Notes: generated by a model from the sequence alone, not told the origin. Shown: positions 23,279 through 33,454, counted from the stretch's first letter. The stretch: DNA of 64,000 bases from Fomitopsis serialis (GCF_022376445.1 NW_025955072.1:62001-126000); one strand, 5' to 3'. A program made the numbers and translations.

Positions 23279-24924
23279 ATGGCCTCGTCTGCGACGGTCC
23301 CTCTCGCGTTGGTGACGCCTCTGCCACTGCTGTAAGACTGTCCAACACAATCTGTCGGATAGCGTACTGACTGCATGAACACATGTTAGTGCCGGACCTC
23401 AGGTAGGTCGTGCAGTATCATGCATCGGGCGAATAGGACTGACGTCGTACGGCGCAGTTACTTGGTGCGTTCTTCAACTGGGACCTCCTGGGAGTCATAA
23501 CACTACAATGCTGTGAGTCGGAGCTCGTCTGTCTGTATGCGTCCTCGGCCTACACTCTCGACCAGATTCATATTACGACAACTTCAAGACCAATCGACTC
23601 TCCCTCAAATGCCTCGGTACGCACCACAGTCCGCTACCCACACACACCGAGCAACCGCTCACTGTCCCTCACCAGTGCTTAGCGTGCTCATTTTCGAGTG
23701 GGTGCAAACCGGGCTGATCACCGCAGACGAGATGCGGATCTACGTGTATGACCACGGGAACGTCATTTCAGTACTCGCATTCCACAGCACATGGTTCTCC
23801 GTGACGATCATGAGTGGACTCATCTCGGCCGTCGTGCAGATGTTCTTCGCGTGGCGGGTCTTCAAGCTGTCACGGTCGCGCGTGCTCGGCGGGTCAATGG
23901 CTGCGTTCATCGTCGCGGTATGTGCTATGTGGTGCTTCGCACACTGGGAATTGCTGACGGTGGAGTGCGGATAGCTCGCGGTGTCGCAGATGGTTGCATG
24001 TATGATCGCGAGATCGAAGGTGAGTCGCCGCTAGTGGCTAATGCCTGGACGGCCGATGCTGAAGAAGTGGATGCAGGCGAAAGCTGAGGGCATTGCTTCT
24101 GCGCTGCACGGGCAGCTGCGCACTGCCATCATCGTAAGTTTTCTGTCGGTCTCCACCTCCCATTACTCGCTTCATGGAACTTAGGTCTGGCTCACGGGCG
24201 CCGTCGCCGTCGACGTGCTGATCGCCGTGTGCATGACTTACCTGGTATGTCCCCCCACGCATTCGCCGCCAGTGTACTCAATGACGGGAGCGCAGCTCCT
24301 GAGGAGCAAGACCGGTATAGCATCAACAGACGCGCTTATCAACAGGATGGTCCGCCTAGTGGTCGAGACAGGCACTTTGACTGGTATGTCTCCACCCACT
24401 GTTCTACACGCGCCAGCGCTTGACCCGACAGGTCACTCGTAGCTAGTCTCTCGATCCTCGGCCTTATCGCCGGGAGCATCCGACCGGTGAGTGAATTCAA
24501 CTACTTCTTCGGCGAATGACGGTCGGACTGACTGTCTCAGCTGCATGAGACGTTAGTCTATGAGGTGCTTGCGTTCATCTTCACGAAGATGTAAGTCTCC
24601 TCGGAGGCGTAATGGACGTACCCCAATTAACGGCATCCAAGGTACTCGATCACATTCCTTACCAACCTCAACAGTCGCGTATACCTACGCAAGTACGACA
24701 AATCCGCAATCGAGCTCCCGTCGATGAGCGGGCTCCGTTTCGCCCATAACACCACCTCCGAGGCCCAGACGAGCACCGCGGAGATGGCGATGGCGCAGAA
24801 GAGCTTTGCACTCGTTGGCGCGACGTGGTCCGCGATGCACCGGAGGGTCGTGGACGCAGAGAGCGACGACACGGCCTCTGAGAAGTCAGAGAAACGTAGG
24901 AAGCGGCGGAACCCGACCGTGTAA
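23279..24924 (+). CDS. DUF6534 membrane protein, copy B
   Basis: Best preserved of three DUF6534 paralogues; predicted multi-pass membrane protein, biochemical role unknown. ATG at 23279 (MASSATVPLALVTPLPLL), then exons LLGAFFNWDLLGVITLQC (near 23460), IFEWVQTGLITADEMRIYVY (23690), SGLISAVVQMFFAWRVFKLS, AKAEGIASALHGQLRTAIIV, WLTGAVAVDVLIAVCMTYL, the family block STDALINRMVRLVVETGTLT, VASLSILGLI, LHETLVYEVLAFIFTKM and the tail TNLNSRVYLRKYDKS, followed by a charged end (SEKSEKRRKRRNPTV) and TAA at 24922-24924. Eight to nine short introns. The 5' splice sites before 23460 are uncertain. The junction after VETGTLT (24384) reads out of frame with the simplest GT-AG pair, as in all three copies. 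Functional status is therefore likely but not proven. Confidence 0.78.
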
Positions 24925-25485
24925 GGTTGTGGGCTCGTCTGTACTCGGATGGTCTCGGGTGGGGTGTCCGACAGTTCGAGGCCGTGGCTAAGTCACTGGG
25001 GAAGTGCGCAAATCCGCCCGTTGATTCATCCTCTCCATGCGAAGCGCCTGTCATGGAGGGCCATGTCTGAGGCTATTAACATAGCTATGGGTAATTTGAG
25101 GTGCATTGAACAGGGCTAGTATCATATGCAGGAACATATACATACATAAAACTGACCTTTCGCCGACCGCGGGCGCTTACGGTGTCTGGGTACTGGTCCC
25201 ATTCCTTGTGCATTCACGGCCTTGCTGGCCCCTTTATTGTGCGGATTTCAAAGGCATAGAGGTCGCTGAGAGGCTTTTGAGCCTATCTGGAGAGTATTGA
25301 GGGAGCTAGCGAGAGGCGAGAGAGGAACACCGTGACTGCGAGTCGCGATGTGGTGGAGGCGAGTGGCCGCAGCGGGCCCCTGTGGCGCGTACCACTGACA
25401 ATCTCTGAGTCCAAGTCAACCTTCGTGCCTCAGGATATCGGATGTCCTTGCAGTCTGATCTCCACCGTTCAACATCAGCTAGCGG
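24925..25485. other. Flank of unit B and junction to unit C
   Basis: The first ~150 bp after the DUF6534 stop match the 3' flanks of units A and C. The rest shows no gene. A copy of the dispersed repeat core lies at 25418-25441. Confidence 0.5.
25418..25441 (+). repeat. Dispersed repeat core, copy 2
   Basis: Carries the core accttcgtgcctcaggatat, also present at 20904-20957 (inverted) and 58005-58054. Only the core is shared here. Confidence 0.55.
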
Positions 25486-25834
25486 GTCACTATAGTGCTC
25501 CTGGGCAAAACCGGATGATATTCCGTTTGACGAGATTGCGAGCCTACATGAACGACTCCGACTCTCTCGCCCAGTGCCGTACGTCGTTGCGGCAAACCCT
25601 ATCACTGCGACTAGGATGGGAGGCCTTGGCGGCGGAACTATGTCGAAGCAACAGCGGCTGCCTTCTATCTGACTAGCTTCAAGGATCTGCAGATCATTTT
25701 CTGAGCAAGTTTGATTGGGGCGAGGCGGCGGTTTCAACTTGGCTTTGGGGGATCAGCTACTACTAGTACGTGACAGATTCTGTCATGTCATCTCGCCGAT
25801 CGAGTTGACACATGACAGAACATGTCCGATCGGT
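25486..25834 (+). pseudogene. TSR3 pseudogene, copy C, left half (split by LINE)
   Basis: Third copy of TSR3, strongly decayed. From about 25490 the DNA aligns with the intact gene from the SW/PFGKI block through the PVNYGKPW exon (degraded around 25580-25640, ending near tttgattggggcgagg) and into the following intron (tctcgccgatcgagttgacacatga, compare intact copy near 9050). It stops at the LINE insertion; the right half resumes at 45307. The 14 bp catgtccgatcggt are present on both sides of the insertion. Confidence 0.82.
25821..25834 (+). repeat. LINE target-site duplication, left
   Basis: catgtccgatcggt, repeated exactly at 45307-45320. It flanks the 3' end of the LINE, directly before the (TTTG)n tail. 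The last base may be shared with the tail, so the duplication is 13-14 bp. Confidence 0.9.
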
Positions 25835-25871
25835 TTGTTTGTTTGTTTGTTTATTCCATTTAATGTCACTG

Positions 25872-25884
25872 AGGGCGAAGCCCT
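25872..25884 (-). other. LINE 3' UTR stem-loop before the AAAC tail
   Basis: Perfect 5-bp stem (AGGGC/GCCCT) with a 3-nt loop, about 20 bp inside the (AAAC)n tail. In several LINE families such 3' hairpins are what the reverse transcriptase recognises; that role here is inference. Confidence 0.55.
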
Positions 25885-26078
25885 TAGTATGTAGACATTA
25901 CATACGCTACTCTCGGTGTGTCTCGTCTGGTCCGTGGTCGCTTAGCATCGCCGTTCGCCGGAGCGTAAGGCAGGTATAGTAGTATGTGCTGTAGTGTAGT
26001 GGGATGTGAATGCGTCGAGTGAAATGAGTTCTGGGTGTGCGGGATCTCGGTTCTCTGTGCGTCGGCCGTTGTTCATCG

Positions 26079-27446
26079 TCAGCGCGCGCCCTTGTCGCGG
26101 TCTCTCGCCTTCTCTTCTTTCATCGCCAGGTCTCCGTAGGCGGCCGCGAAGCGGCCGGTACTGTGTATGTATCGGAAGAGGGGTCGCATCGTACTCGCTG
26201 AACTGAGGAGGTCCTTGATCGAGCGAGCGGCTGGGCCGGCGTCGCGGGCGAGCTGGTCGCGTTGTTCATTGAAGGCTGGACACTCCATCAGGTAATGGTA
26301 CACCGTCTCGCGGGTGGTCCTGCAAGACGGGCATATGGGGGTGTCCTCCTTCTGTATCCTGAAAAGAAATTTCTGCAACGGGACATGTTCGGTGCGTAGC
26401 TGGATGAGTATACTCGCCTGCCTTCGAGGTAACCGTTCTGCCAACTTCCCATACTTCTTCGACGGCATCTCCGGGTCAATTCTGTCCATCCGTTCTGCCC
26501 TTGGGGACGCCTTCCACTCCTCCTTCGCCATCCGTCTCAGCCTCTCGTTTTGCGTCTGCCTGACCCTGGATAAGCTCGCCGGGAGCGCGTTCTTCAGCCA
26601 GCCCGGGAGATCCTCGACCGGGCTACTATCTCCTCTTGCCGCCTTCTTCGCTTCCACGTCCGCCAACTCGTTCCCATCTATTCCCTTGTGGCCTGGTACC
26701 CATCTCAGGGTTAGGTCGATGTTCGGGTGACGCATCTCGAGTCGTCCTATCGCATGTAGGAGTTGGTCGATCATGTAGTGTGCCGGGTGTGGCTTACGGT
26801 TCTTCGCTGCATGTAGGCTCGCTAGGTTGTCCGCTGCCGTGGACGCTCGTGCGCACGATAGCTCCCGGTGAAGGAGTGCGATCCCGAGGTTGAGGCCAAT
26901 TATTTCGCCTTCATACACTGTGTGTTTCGTCGACGGGCCAAGATGGTATCGGAGGACTTTTGGCTCGCTATCAGGCACCACCAGGACCGCTGCTGCTCCG
27001 ACTCCGTCGTCTATATCTGACCCATCCGAGTAGACTCGCCATCCATTCTTCCTCGCCCATGCCTGTTCCTCGGCTGCCGCTTCCTCCTTCGACGATGCTA
27101 TCGAGACCCGGAACGGAGGTCGCCAGCTTGGTGGTAGGCGCACTGCTTCAATAGTCTCGATCTCCTGGGGGTCTAGATCATACGCTCCGAGAATCTCGTG
27201 GAGGGGGCTTCGATGTCTTTTAACCCATCGCGAGGCTTGTGTGACGTGGCGGTGGAGTGGGTGAGAAGTGGGTAGGGTGCATAACCTAGAGGCCTCGTGC
27301 ATTATCATTTTGTCCACTAGTAAATGAAATGGAAGCAAATTCAAGTGCGCAGTCAGGGAGTCTGTGGGCGTTGACCGCATCGCACCAGATATCATCAGAC
27401 ACGCCTGTCTGTGGACCCGTTCGAGCTTGCGGATTATGCCAACAGA
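26079..27446 (-). pseudogene. LINE ORF2 3' part: RT thumb and RNase H
   Basis: End of LINE ORF2 after the 4.9-kb insertion. It begins IIRKLERVHRQACLMISGAM (RT connection), TAHLNLLPFHLLVDKM, then an RNase H domain near 26990-26690 with its acidic residues: YSDGSDID (first Asp), EGEIIGLNLG (Glu), TAADNLASL (Asp) and GHKGIDGNELAD (last Asp). A C-terminal zinc-binding-like block follows: TPICPSCRTTRETVYHYLME (CxxC...H...). TGA at 26079. This part has no stop or frameshift. Confidence 0.9.
27439..27446 (+). repeat. 8-bp target duplication of 4.9-kb insertion, left
   Basis: ccaacaga, repeated at 32352-32359. Removing one copy and the insert restores the LINE frame GSVG-IIRKL. Confidence 0.8.
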
Positions 27447-27477
27447 GCCCATTCAGCTGTCTCATGGAAGGTTATGG

Positions 27478-27504
27478 TACAGCCGACGCGCAGTCTCATG
27501 GAAT
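27478..27504 (+). repeat. Subterminal inverted repeat, left arm
   Basis: Reverse complement of 32289-32315 with 25 of 27 bases matching; contains cagccgacgcgcagtctc. It ties the two ends of the 4.9-kb insertion together as one unit. Confidence 0.7.
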
Positions 27505-27656
27505 GGGATGGGATGGGCCGACCTCGGCCGACCGCAACTGTCTCATGGAAGGTGATCAAGTCGGCCGAGCGCAAGGCGGGCAAAGCGGCACAAGGCGGGC
27601 AAGGCGGTGCGTGGGACGATTGGCTGCCCCAGACATTCTCACCCAGCTGACCATTC

Positions 27657-28060
27657 TGTCTCGCCCAAGACAATGCACTATCCGACTCTCGGCTGGAGAA
27701 AATCTGTAGCCGACCACCGCCTTGATTCAGCCGACCTTCTTGTCTCGCCCAAGACGATGCACTATCCGACCGTCGGCTGCAAAGCTTTTGCAGCCGACCA
27801 CCGTCTTGATCCAGCCGACCTTCTTGTCTCGCCCAAGACGATGCACTATCCGACTCTCGGCTGGAGAAAATCTGTAGCCGACCACTGTCTTGATTCAGCC
27901 GACCATCTTGTCTCACCCAAGACAATGCACTATCCGACCGTCGGTTGGAGAAGGTTTGCAGCCGACCACTGTCTGGATTCAGCCGACTGTCTTGTCTCAC
28001 CCAAGACAATGCATGAGCCGAGCATCAGCTGAGGTATCTTTCCTGGCCGATATCCGTCTT
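27657..28060 (+). repeat. 84-bp tandem repeat, about five copies
   Basis: Units begin tgtctcgcccaagac or tgtctcacccaagac at 27657, 27741, 27825, 27909 and 27993, an exact 84-bp period. Each unit contains GCCGAC motifs and a variable central part. Since 84 is divisible by three, both strands show long but meaningless ORFs. Confidence 0.92.
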
Positions 28061-28070
28061 GACTCAGCCG

Positions 28071-28136
28071 ACCTTCTTGGACCTTCTTGACCTTCTTGAC
28101 CTTCTTGACCTTCTTACTCACTAAGACCTTCTTGAC
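28071..28136 (+). repeat. 10-bp tandem repeat (CTTCTTGACC)n
   Basis: About five units, the last separated by a short interruption. Directly follows the 84-bp array. Confidence 0.85.
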
Positions 28137-28313
28137 CCAAGGTAACTAATGGTTGGCTCATCTTGGTCAATACCAACGTGTTAATGAGGTATCTAGGTGG
28201 GCAAACACCAATGAGGTTTCAATGTGGAAAGTGTCAAGGAGGATATCAAAATGGCGAGCATATTGAAGAAGCCTTCTTGGAGGTGTCAAGACGGACAAGT
28301 GAAGACAGACAAA

Positions 28314-28610
28314 TCAAAACGGGCAAGTTAAGACGGACAAATTAAGGCGGACAAGTTAAGACGGACAAGTTAAGGCTGACAAGTTAAGGCTGACAAGTTA
28401 AGACGGACATTGTCAAGACGGACATTGTCAAGACGGACATTCTCAAGACGGACATCTCAAGACGGACATTGTCAAGACGGACATTGTCAAGACGGACATC
28501 TCAAGACGGACATTGTCAAGACGGACATCTCAAGACGGACATTGTCAAGACGGACATCTCAAGATGGACAAGTTGAGATGGACATCTCAAGACGGACATC
28601 TCAAGACGGA
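28314..28610 (+). repeat. 14-15-bp tandem repeat (AAGACGGACATTGTC-like)
   Basis: About twenty units, first of the form aagttaagacggac, then aagacggacattgtc and aagacggacatctc alternating. Flanked by less regular relatives from about 28260 to 28650. Confidence 0.88.
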
Positions 28611-28649
28611 GAGCTCCTTGGAGGTATCAAGGCGGACTGGTCAAGAAGC

Positions 28650-29950
28650 CTCCTTGACACTCACCGTCTTGAATCGTGATAACCTCCTTGACATTGACAA
28701 GGCAGCAAGTATGCATCTTGTTTCTTGACTCGACTTGAATGGTATGTACGTGCAAAACTGTATGCTGTTTGCTCATTGGTTTGGGGCCAATGGTGTGGAT
28801 GTATTATTGAACATGTCCAATATATGTTTGTACCGTGACTGTGTCTATAGACAGTCATTACGGTGTTGAGGTGCAATACACCATGTAGTAACTGTATATC
28901 AGCAAATAGAGATACAATGGTAAGACACTGAGGTATTCCTTGTTCTGTTAGAGTGATTCCTGAATGGCTCGCAGCAATTGACAATGATGATACTTCGCTG
29001 ATCTACTGTATTTGCTGTGGAACTACATGTAGTAGATTAGGGAAGCCACTCACGTAGGCCATTAGCCTCATTGTTGTGTATGTAAAGAGCACTTTGGCTT
29101 TGTGTAATCTCAGCTCGTATGGGAAGAGGATCTCAGGATATGTTTCAAAAATGACATGTTGTTTGGAGATATTGAGAGGCATGTGGATTAAATCTCAGCT
29201 TCTGCAAGACAATTGTTTGAATCAAGTACATACAGAAGTTGTATTCATGCTGTGTCTATGGTACATGTGGCTGCTGGCAATTCTCTGAAGCAATCTGGCA
29301 ATGTTATAGCTTGAGATAGCTAAGAAGGTTATACATGGAGAGCATGTCTTAGACAAACACACCCCACGGTTCAATTCTCACAGAATTCTATACAAGCCAT
29401 GTACTACACATAGTCATGCTTGGTACAAAGTCTCATAGCATATGGTGGCTCAGAGGTGAAGTTATAAAGAGAATGAGACCATCTCGGGTGACTCGGGGAC
29501 ATGGCCGAGGCAATGTCCGAGGGCAAAACACTGGAGAGTGTTCACGCATTTAGTGGGTGCTCTGACCACTATCATTGAGTTCGTGTACATATCTTCTAGT
29601 TGTCCACTCCTTTGTACTTCTATACTATTGAATGCTGATAGAGGTTGTACTGAACATATGATCATGACATCCCGAAGTCTATATCAAGTGTAACTGCAGT
29701 ACAGTTACGAAGAGTGTATGTGCATGTTGGGCCAACTGACAACGAGTTTCATTGCTCAAAGCGAACCATCACATCCATACAGTGACAGAGTATGAATTTG
29801 GCAGTGTTGGCCATAGGCAAGCTCGACTGGAACTATATTGAGCAAGCCTTATAGCAACAGATCACACTTCTTGTCCATGCTCTCTCTCGTCTGAAACTGC
29901 CCACAATGCTGTCAACAAACAAATCTAGTTTATATCGGAAGTTTGATCTA
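28650..29950. other. AT-richer core of the 4.9-kb insertion
   Basis: About 1.3 kb of lower-GC, non-repetitive DNA between the arrays. No ORF with recognisable protein. An imperfect palindrome around gtctatagac lies near 28843-28852. Confidence 0.5.
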
Positions 29951-30052
29951 GTTTGTAGGCTCTTACAGTTTTAGTACACCGAGACTTCAAACAGACAAGA
30001 AAGCGAGCACAACCAGAAGGAGAATGTAACGGTGGGTGATTGATAATGCAAG

Positions 30053-30150
30053 ATGGCAGGTAGGCGAGCAAGACGGTGGGTGTGCAAGACGGCGGGTGTG
30101 CAAGACGGCAGGTGTGCAAGACGGCGGGTGTGCAAGACGGTGAATGTATA
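30053..30150 (+). repeat. 16-bp tandem repeat (GTGTGCAAGACGGCGG)n
   Basis: Five to six units of gcaagacggcgggtgt and close variants. A similar array recurs at 31720-31870. Confidence 0.85.
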
Positions 30151-30489
30151 AGATAGCAGGTGAGACATGCCGCACCCGCAACGAGCGTACCCGTATCCAT
30201 GGGTGGTGCTACCTGTATCCTACCCCGGTTCACTGTGGGTTGGCGTACCTCGGTGGTCCCTGCGCGGGTTTGGGCTCGTTGCCCGCGCCCGCCGCCGTCC
30301 TCCTCGCTCGCTTAGGCTTACTCGTCCCTGCTTCTTACGCGCCATCCGCACGCCCTCCCACCTGCTCGGCGCTGTGCCCACGCCCACGGCGCGCTCGTCG
30401 GCTGCATTTGTACGCGGGGCACTGGCCCTGTGTGCTCGTGGTCGACGTGTTCCGCACACCCCGGCCCTGTCCATTGTCTGTCCCGTCCT

Positions 30490-30820
30490 GAGCTCATGCG
30501 CGCGCGCGTTTGTTGGCCGTGTTTGCGTGCTGGGCGGTTGCCCAGCGCACACGCGGTCGGCGTGTGCTCCCGCACGCCCGCTCGTCCGCCCGCCGCCGTT
30601 CATCGGCCGTGTCTGCACACGGGGCATTGGCCCCTGGGTACATGTGGTCGCCTTCCGCGTCGCGCCCCACGTCGCCGCCGCCTTCTGTGCCTACCGTTAG
30701 TGATTTCGCTTGCGTGTGTTTGCACTCACATGTGGTGGGCAATTCCCCTCGCCCGTCATGCCCATCGTGCGATACATCGCCGCGTCGCATACTCGCCTTT
30801 TTGCTCGTCCGGGGCCCGCG
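30490..30820 (+). repeat. ~330-bp direct repeat, copy 1, GC-rich block
   Basis: Aligns with 31066-31373 at clearly recognisable but imperfect identity: cgcgcgtttgttggccgtg, ttgcccagcgcacacgcggt, ccgccgccgttcatcgg and the end tcgcctttttgctcg have counterparts in the second copy. Open frames here are by-products of high GC. Confidence 0.75.
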
Positions 30821-30906
30821 CGCGCAGTGCGCTTGTTGGCCGTGTTTGCATCCGGGGCAGTCGCCCTATGTGCGCCGTCCGCCTTCTAAGGTATCCGCTC
30901 ACTCGC

Positions 30907-31022
30907 TTGGCTGCTCGTCGTCTTGCCCGTCTACTTGCCCGCCGTCTTGCCCGTCTACTTGCCCGCCGTCTTGCCCGTCTACTTGCCCACCGTCTTGTCC
31001 GTCTACTTGCCCCCCCCCCCCC
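30907..31022 (+). repeat. 24-bp tandem repeat followed by a C tract
   Basis: Four units of cttgcccgtctacttgcccgccgt, then an unbroken run of about 13 C ending near 31022. Confidence 0.85.
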
Positions 31023-31065
31023 TGCCCACCTGCCCACCCACTGACCTGCCCGCTGACGCGCTCGC

Positions 31066-31373
31066 CTTGCGCGCGTTCGTTGGCCATGTTCGTGTGCCGG
31101 GTAGTTGCCCAGCGCGCGCGCGGTCGGCGTGCGCTCCCGCCCGCCCGCTCGTCTGCCCGCCGCCGTTCATCGGTCATGTCTGCGCAAAAGGCATTGGCCC
31201 TTGGTACACGTCGTCGCCGTGCGCGTCGTGCAGCACGTCGCCGCCACTTCCTGTGCCTGCAGTCAGTGAATTCACTCGCATGTGTTCGCACTCACGCGCG
31301 GCGGGCAACGCGCCCGTTTTGCCCGTCATGCGACACATCACCGCGTGTGCGTACCCGTCTTTTTGCTCGCCCG
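31066..31373 (+). repeat. ~330-bp direct repeat, copy 2
   Basis: Second copy of the 30490-30820 block, same orientation, about 580 bp downstream. Confidence 0.75.
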
Positions 31374-31719
31374 TCTCACCACTCGTCCACCCCCGCCCTG
31401 CTTGTGCTTGCACTGTCTGGGCGCCCTTGTACGTTGCCATACCCTGTGCCCGCTGACCTCTCGCACTCCTCCCGGCTCGTCGTTGTGTCCGCGTGTTGTG
31501 TCCGCGCGCTGTGTCCGCGTGCCATGCGGTGAGCTTGCATCTGGGGCAGTTGCCCTATGTGCGCCCGTCGCCGTCCTCGTGTGTTGTCTCACCTGAGACC
31601 GTGCGTGGGGGTACTCACCTGCTCGAGTTGCCCGCATCCCCGCAGTCTTGACGCCCTCGTGGCGTTTCCGCGTGCCCTTGTGGCACTGCATGTGGCACTC
31701 CAGACAGTAGGCCGGTGAA

Positions 31720-31870
31720 TTGGCAGGTGAGAAAGACGGCAGGTGAGCAAGACGGCAGGTGTGCGAGACGATGGGCGTGCAAGACGGTGGACGGCGGGTG
31801 AGTGAGACGGCAGGTGTGTGAGATGGCGGGTGTGTGAGATAGCGGGTGAGACGATAGACCGGCGAGACGG
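31720..31870 (+). repeat. 16-bp tandem repeat (GAGCAAGACGGCAGGT-like), second array
   Basis: Eight to nine degenerate units related to the 30053-30150 array, near the right end of the insertion. Confidence 0.8.
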
Positions 31871-32288
31871 CGTGCGAGCAGGACAGCAGGACAGCAGTGG
31901 GGCGAGGGTATGCAGGCGATAGGGTAGGCGGGCAAGACGGTATGAGCGCAAGACGGCGAGCGACAGGTCGCCTGGTGAATGAGAGGGCAAGGCGGTGCAT
32001 GAGAGTGAGATCTTGAGAGCTGACGCACTGACACGTTGAAAGTCTCCGAGTCAACGCGTCTGAACGCGTGCCCAGTTGTGACGCACCGCGCTGCACTGCG
32101 CCACGATCGCACTGTGCCAACCGACGCTTTGAGCACGCAAGAAGAGCCCAGCCGACCGTAAAAGTATTACTAGGATCACTACGGTACTGTATACATCACC
32201 CCAGCCAAACACATTATACACCTATGTCGGCTGCACGATCCTCATCGTACAAGCCGACGCGTCGGCCGCCGTCGACTCATGCGATGGT

Positions 32289-32315
32289 ATTCCGCGAGAC
32301 TGCGCGTCGGCTGTA
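32289..32315 (-). repeat. Subterminal inverted repeat, right arm
   Basis: Partner of 27478-27504 (25 of 27 bases). Confidence 0.7.
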
Positions 32316-32351
32316 GGATGAGGATCGGTCAGAAAGCGCTGCTTGGTGTGG

Positions 32352-33023
32352 CCAACAGACCCATAGCGCCGTTTCCGGCCCTCCATCTGCCTCTGCGGGA
32401 CAATCCATACACTCGCCGCATAAAGCATGGCTGGGATGAGCATCTGGAGGTATAGGGACTTCACGTGTCTCATCGGGATACCATGTTTCGGACACGCGAG
32501 GCGTCCGAATTGCAGCAGCCATGTGGTACCCTTCTTCAGGGCATACTCGGCCTGCTTTTTGAATCGCAACTTGCGATCTATCCAGACGCCCAGGAACTTC
32601 GCGTCTTCGGAGGGCTGCACTGACCCGTCCGAGAGGTCTAGTGACGGGCCCATATCGTCTTTCGGTAGACTTGGATCAGCGTGCAACAGGCACAGTTTCG
32701 AGATCTCGAAACGGGAGTTCCGCGTCCTCGACCACTCCTTCGCGCCGCCAGCGCGCTCCATGTAACTCCGTAACTTCGAGCAGGTCTCGTCTAGATCTTT
32801 TCCCACTGCCACTGTAGCCACATCGTCTATGAATCCTAGCGCCAGCTCGCCCCTCTTTTGGTCAGCGCATTTCAGCAGGACGAGGTTGTATATCTTGTAC
32901 AACAAGACCGAGAGTGGGCACCCCTGGTCGATCCCGCTGAGGATCTCAAACAGGTCCGACACGAAGTCGTCAAACGTCATGCACGTTTTGCGCCCTCTGA
33001 GCTTCTCGCGCAGCCAGTCTACC
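32352..33023 (-). pseudogene. LINE ORF2 middle part: reverse transcriptase palm
   Basis: Minus-strand coding reads VDWLREKLRGRKTCMTFDDF, LSGIDQGCPLSVLLYKIYN (RT motif B), ALGFIDDVATVAVGKD (motif C with the two catalytic aspartates, here F-I-D-D), EDAKFLGVWIDRKLRFKKQ and MLIPAMLYAASVW. It joins the upstream RT half after removal of the LTR element and the 2.2-kb element, and the RNase H part after removal of the 4.9-kb block. No stop codon in this piece. The first 8 bp (ccaacaga) are also the right target duplication. Confidence 0.9.
33019..33023 (+). repeat. 5-bp target duplication of LTR element, left
   Basis: ctacc, repeated at 39060-39064 on the other side of the LTR element. Confidence 0.88.
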
Positions 33024-33224
33024 TGTAATGCGCCTTACTCGTCGTGCCTCGTATGCGCTGCACCCAGTCTCTATTCAAGAGGTACTGTCTACAGATTGCA
33101 TACAAAGGCGGTGACGAGGTAAAGGCTCAGGACTCGTAGGTGTGCCGGCGCGCCATACGAGTCCTAGAGCAAACAAGGACAAATATGTAATGTAAGATAT
33201 ACTATAACGGGAATATCCGTTACA
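33024..33224 (-). repeat. 3' LTR (201 bp)
   Basis: Identical by eye to 38859-39059. Contains a perfect 10-bp inverted repeat (33129-33138 with 33156-33165, AGGACTCGTA/TACGAGTCCT) around a 17-nt loop and a smaller one at its edge (AACGG/CCGTT). Confidence 0.92.
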
Positions 33225-33240
33225 CTCTCCCCCACTGGAC
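33225..33240 (-). other. Polypurine tract of LTR element
   Basis: Minus strand reads GTCCAGTGGGGGAGAG immediately upstream of the 3' LTR, the place and composition expected for the plus-strand primer. This sets the orientation of the element. Confidence 0.7.
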
Positions 33241-33454
33241 ACGACCACGGGTCCCAGCGATAACCAGAGAAACAGAGAGAAAAAGGAAAGAAAGGAATAG
33301 TACATGCAACCACCCAACGGTGGTAGCAATTGGCAAGACAAAGATGATGTTGAACTGTAGACAGCGACAAACTACTTCATGTCAGTGAGCAGACACGACC
33401 GTTCACCATTGTCATACACAACTCGACAGAGTTGTGCAACCAGCATGTAGACTA

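Larger units (their letters stand above)
27447..32351. mobile_element. 4.9-kb minisatellite-rich insertion without coding capacity
   Basis: Inserted into LINE ORF2 with an 8-bp duplication (ccaacaga). No transposase or other protein is recognisable. It carries an inverted repeat of 27 bp with two mismatches near its ends (27478-27504 and 32289-32315; offsets 31 and 36 bp from the ends), several tandem arrays (84, 10, 15, 16 and 24 bp periods), an AT-richer core (about 28.7-29.95 kb) and a very GC-rich block (30.2-31.6 kb). Two motifs recur, GCCGAC near the ends and AAGACGG in most arrays. An 8-bp duplication with subterminal repeats fits a non-autonomous DNA transposon (hAT-like or KDZ/Zisupton-like), but exact terminal inverted repeats are not seen, so the class is open. 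Confidence 0.72.

Noticed and set aside
27434..28032. Open frames on both strands with regular peptide repeats
   Set aside because: Produced by the 84-bp period being a multiple of three; no start context or domain.
27657..28610. CRISPR-like appearance of regular repeats
   Set aside because: Eukaryotic DNA; the units are contiguous minisatellites without unique spacers and without cas genes.
29368..29379. ggttcaattctc, resembling a tRNA B box
   Set aside because: No A box at the right distance and no cloverleaf could be folded around it.
30510..31532. Long plus-strand ORF (340 codons) and overlapping minus ORFs in the GC-rich block
   Set aside because: Cys/Arg/Ala/Pro-rich nonsense in all frames; GC above 65% and 24-bp/330-bp repeats keep frames open. 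No domain and no introns like host genes.
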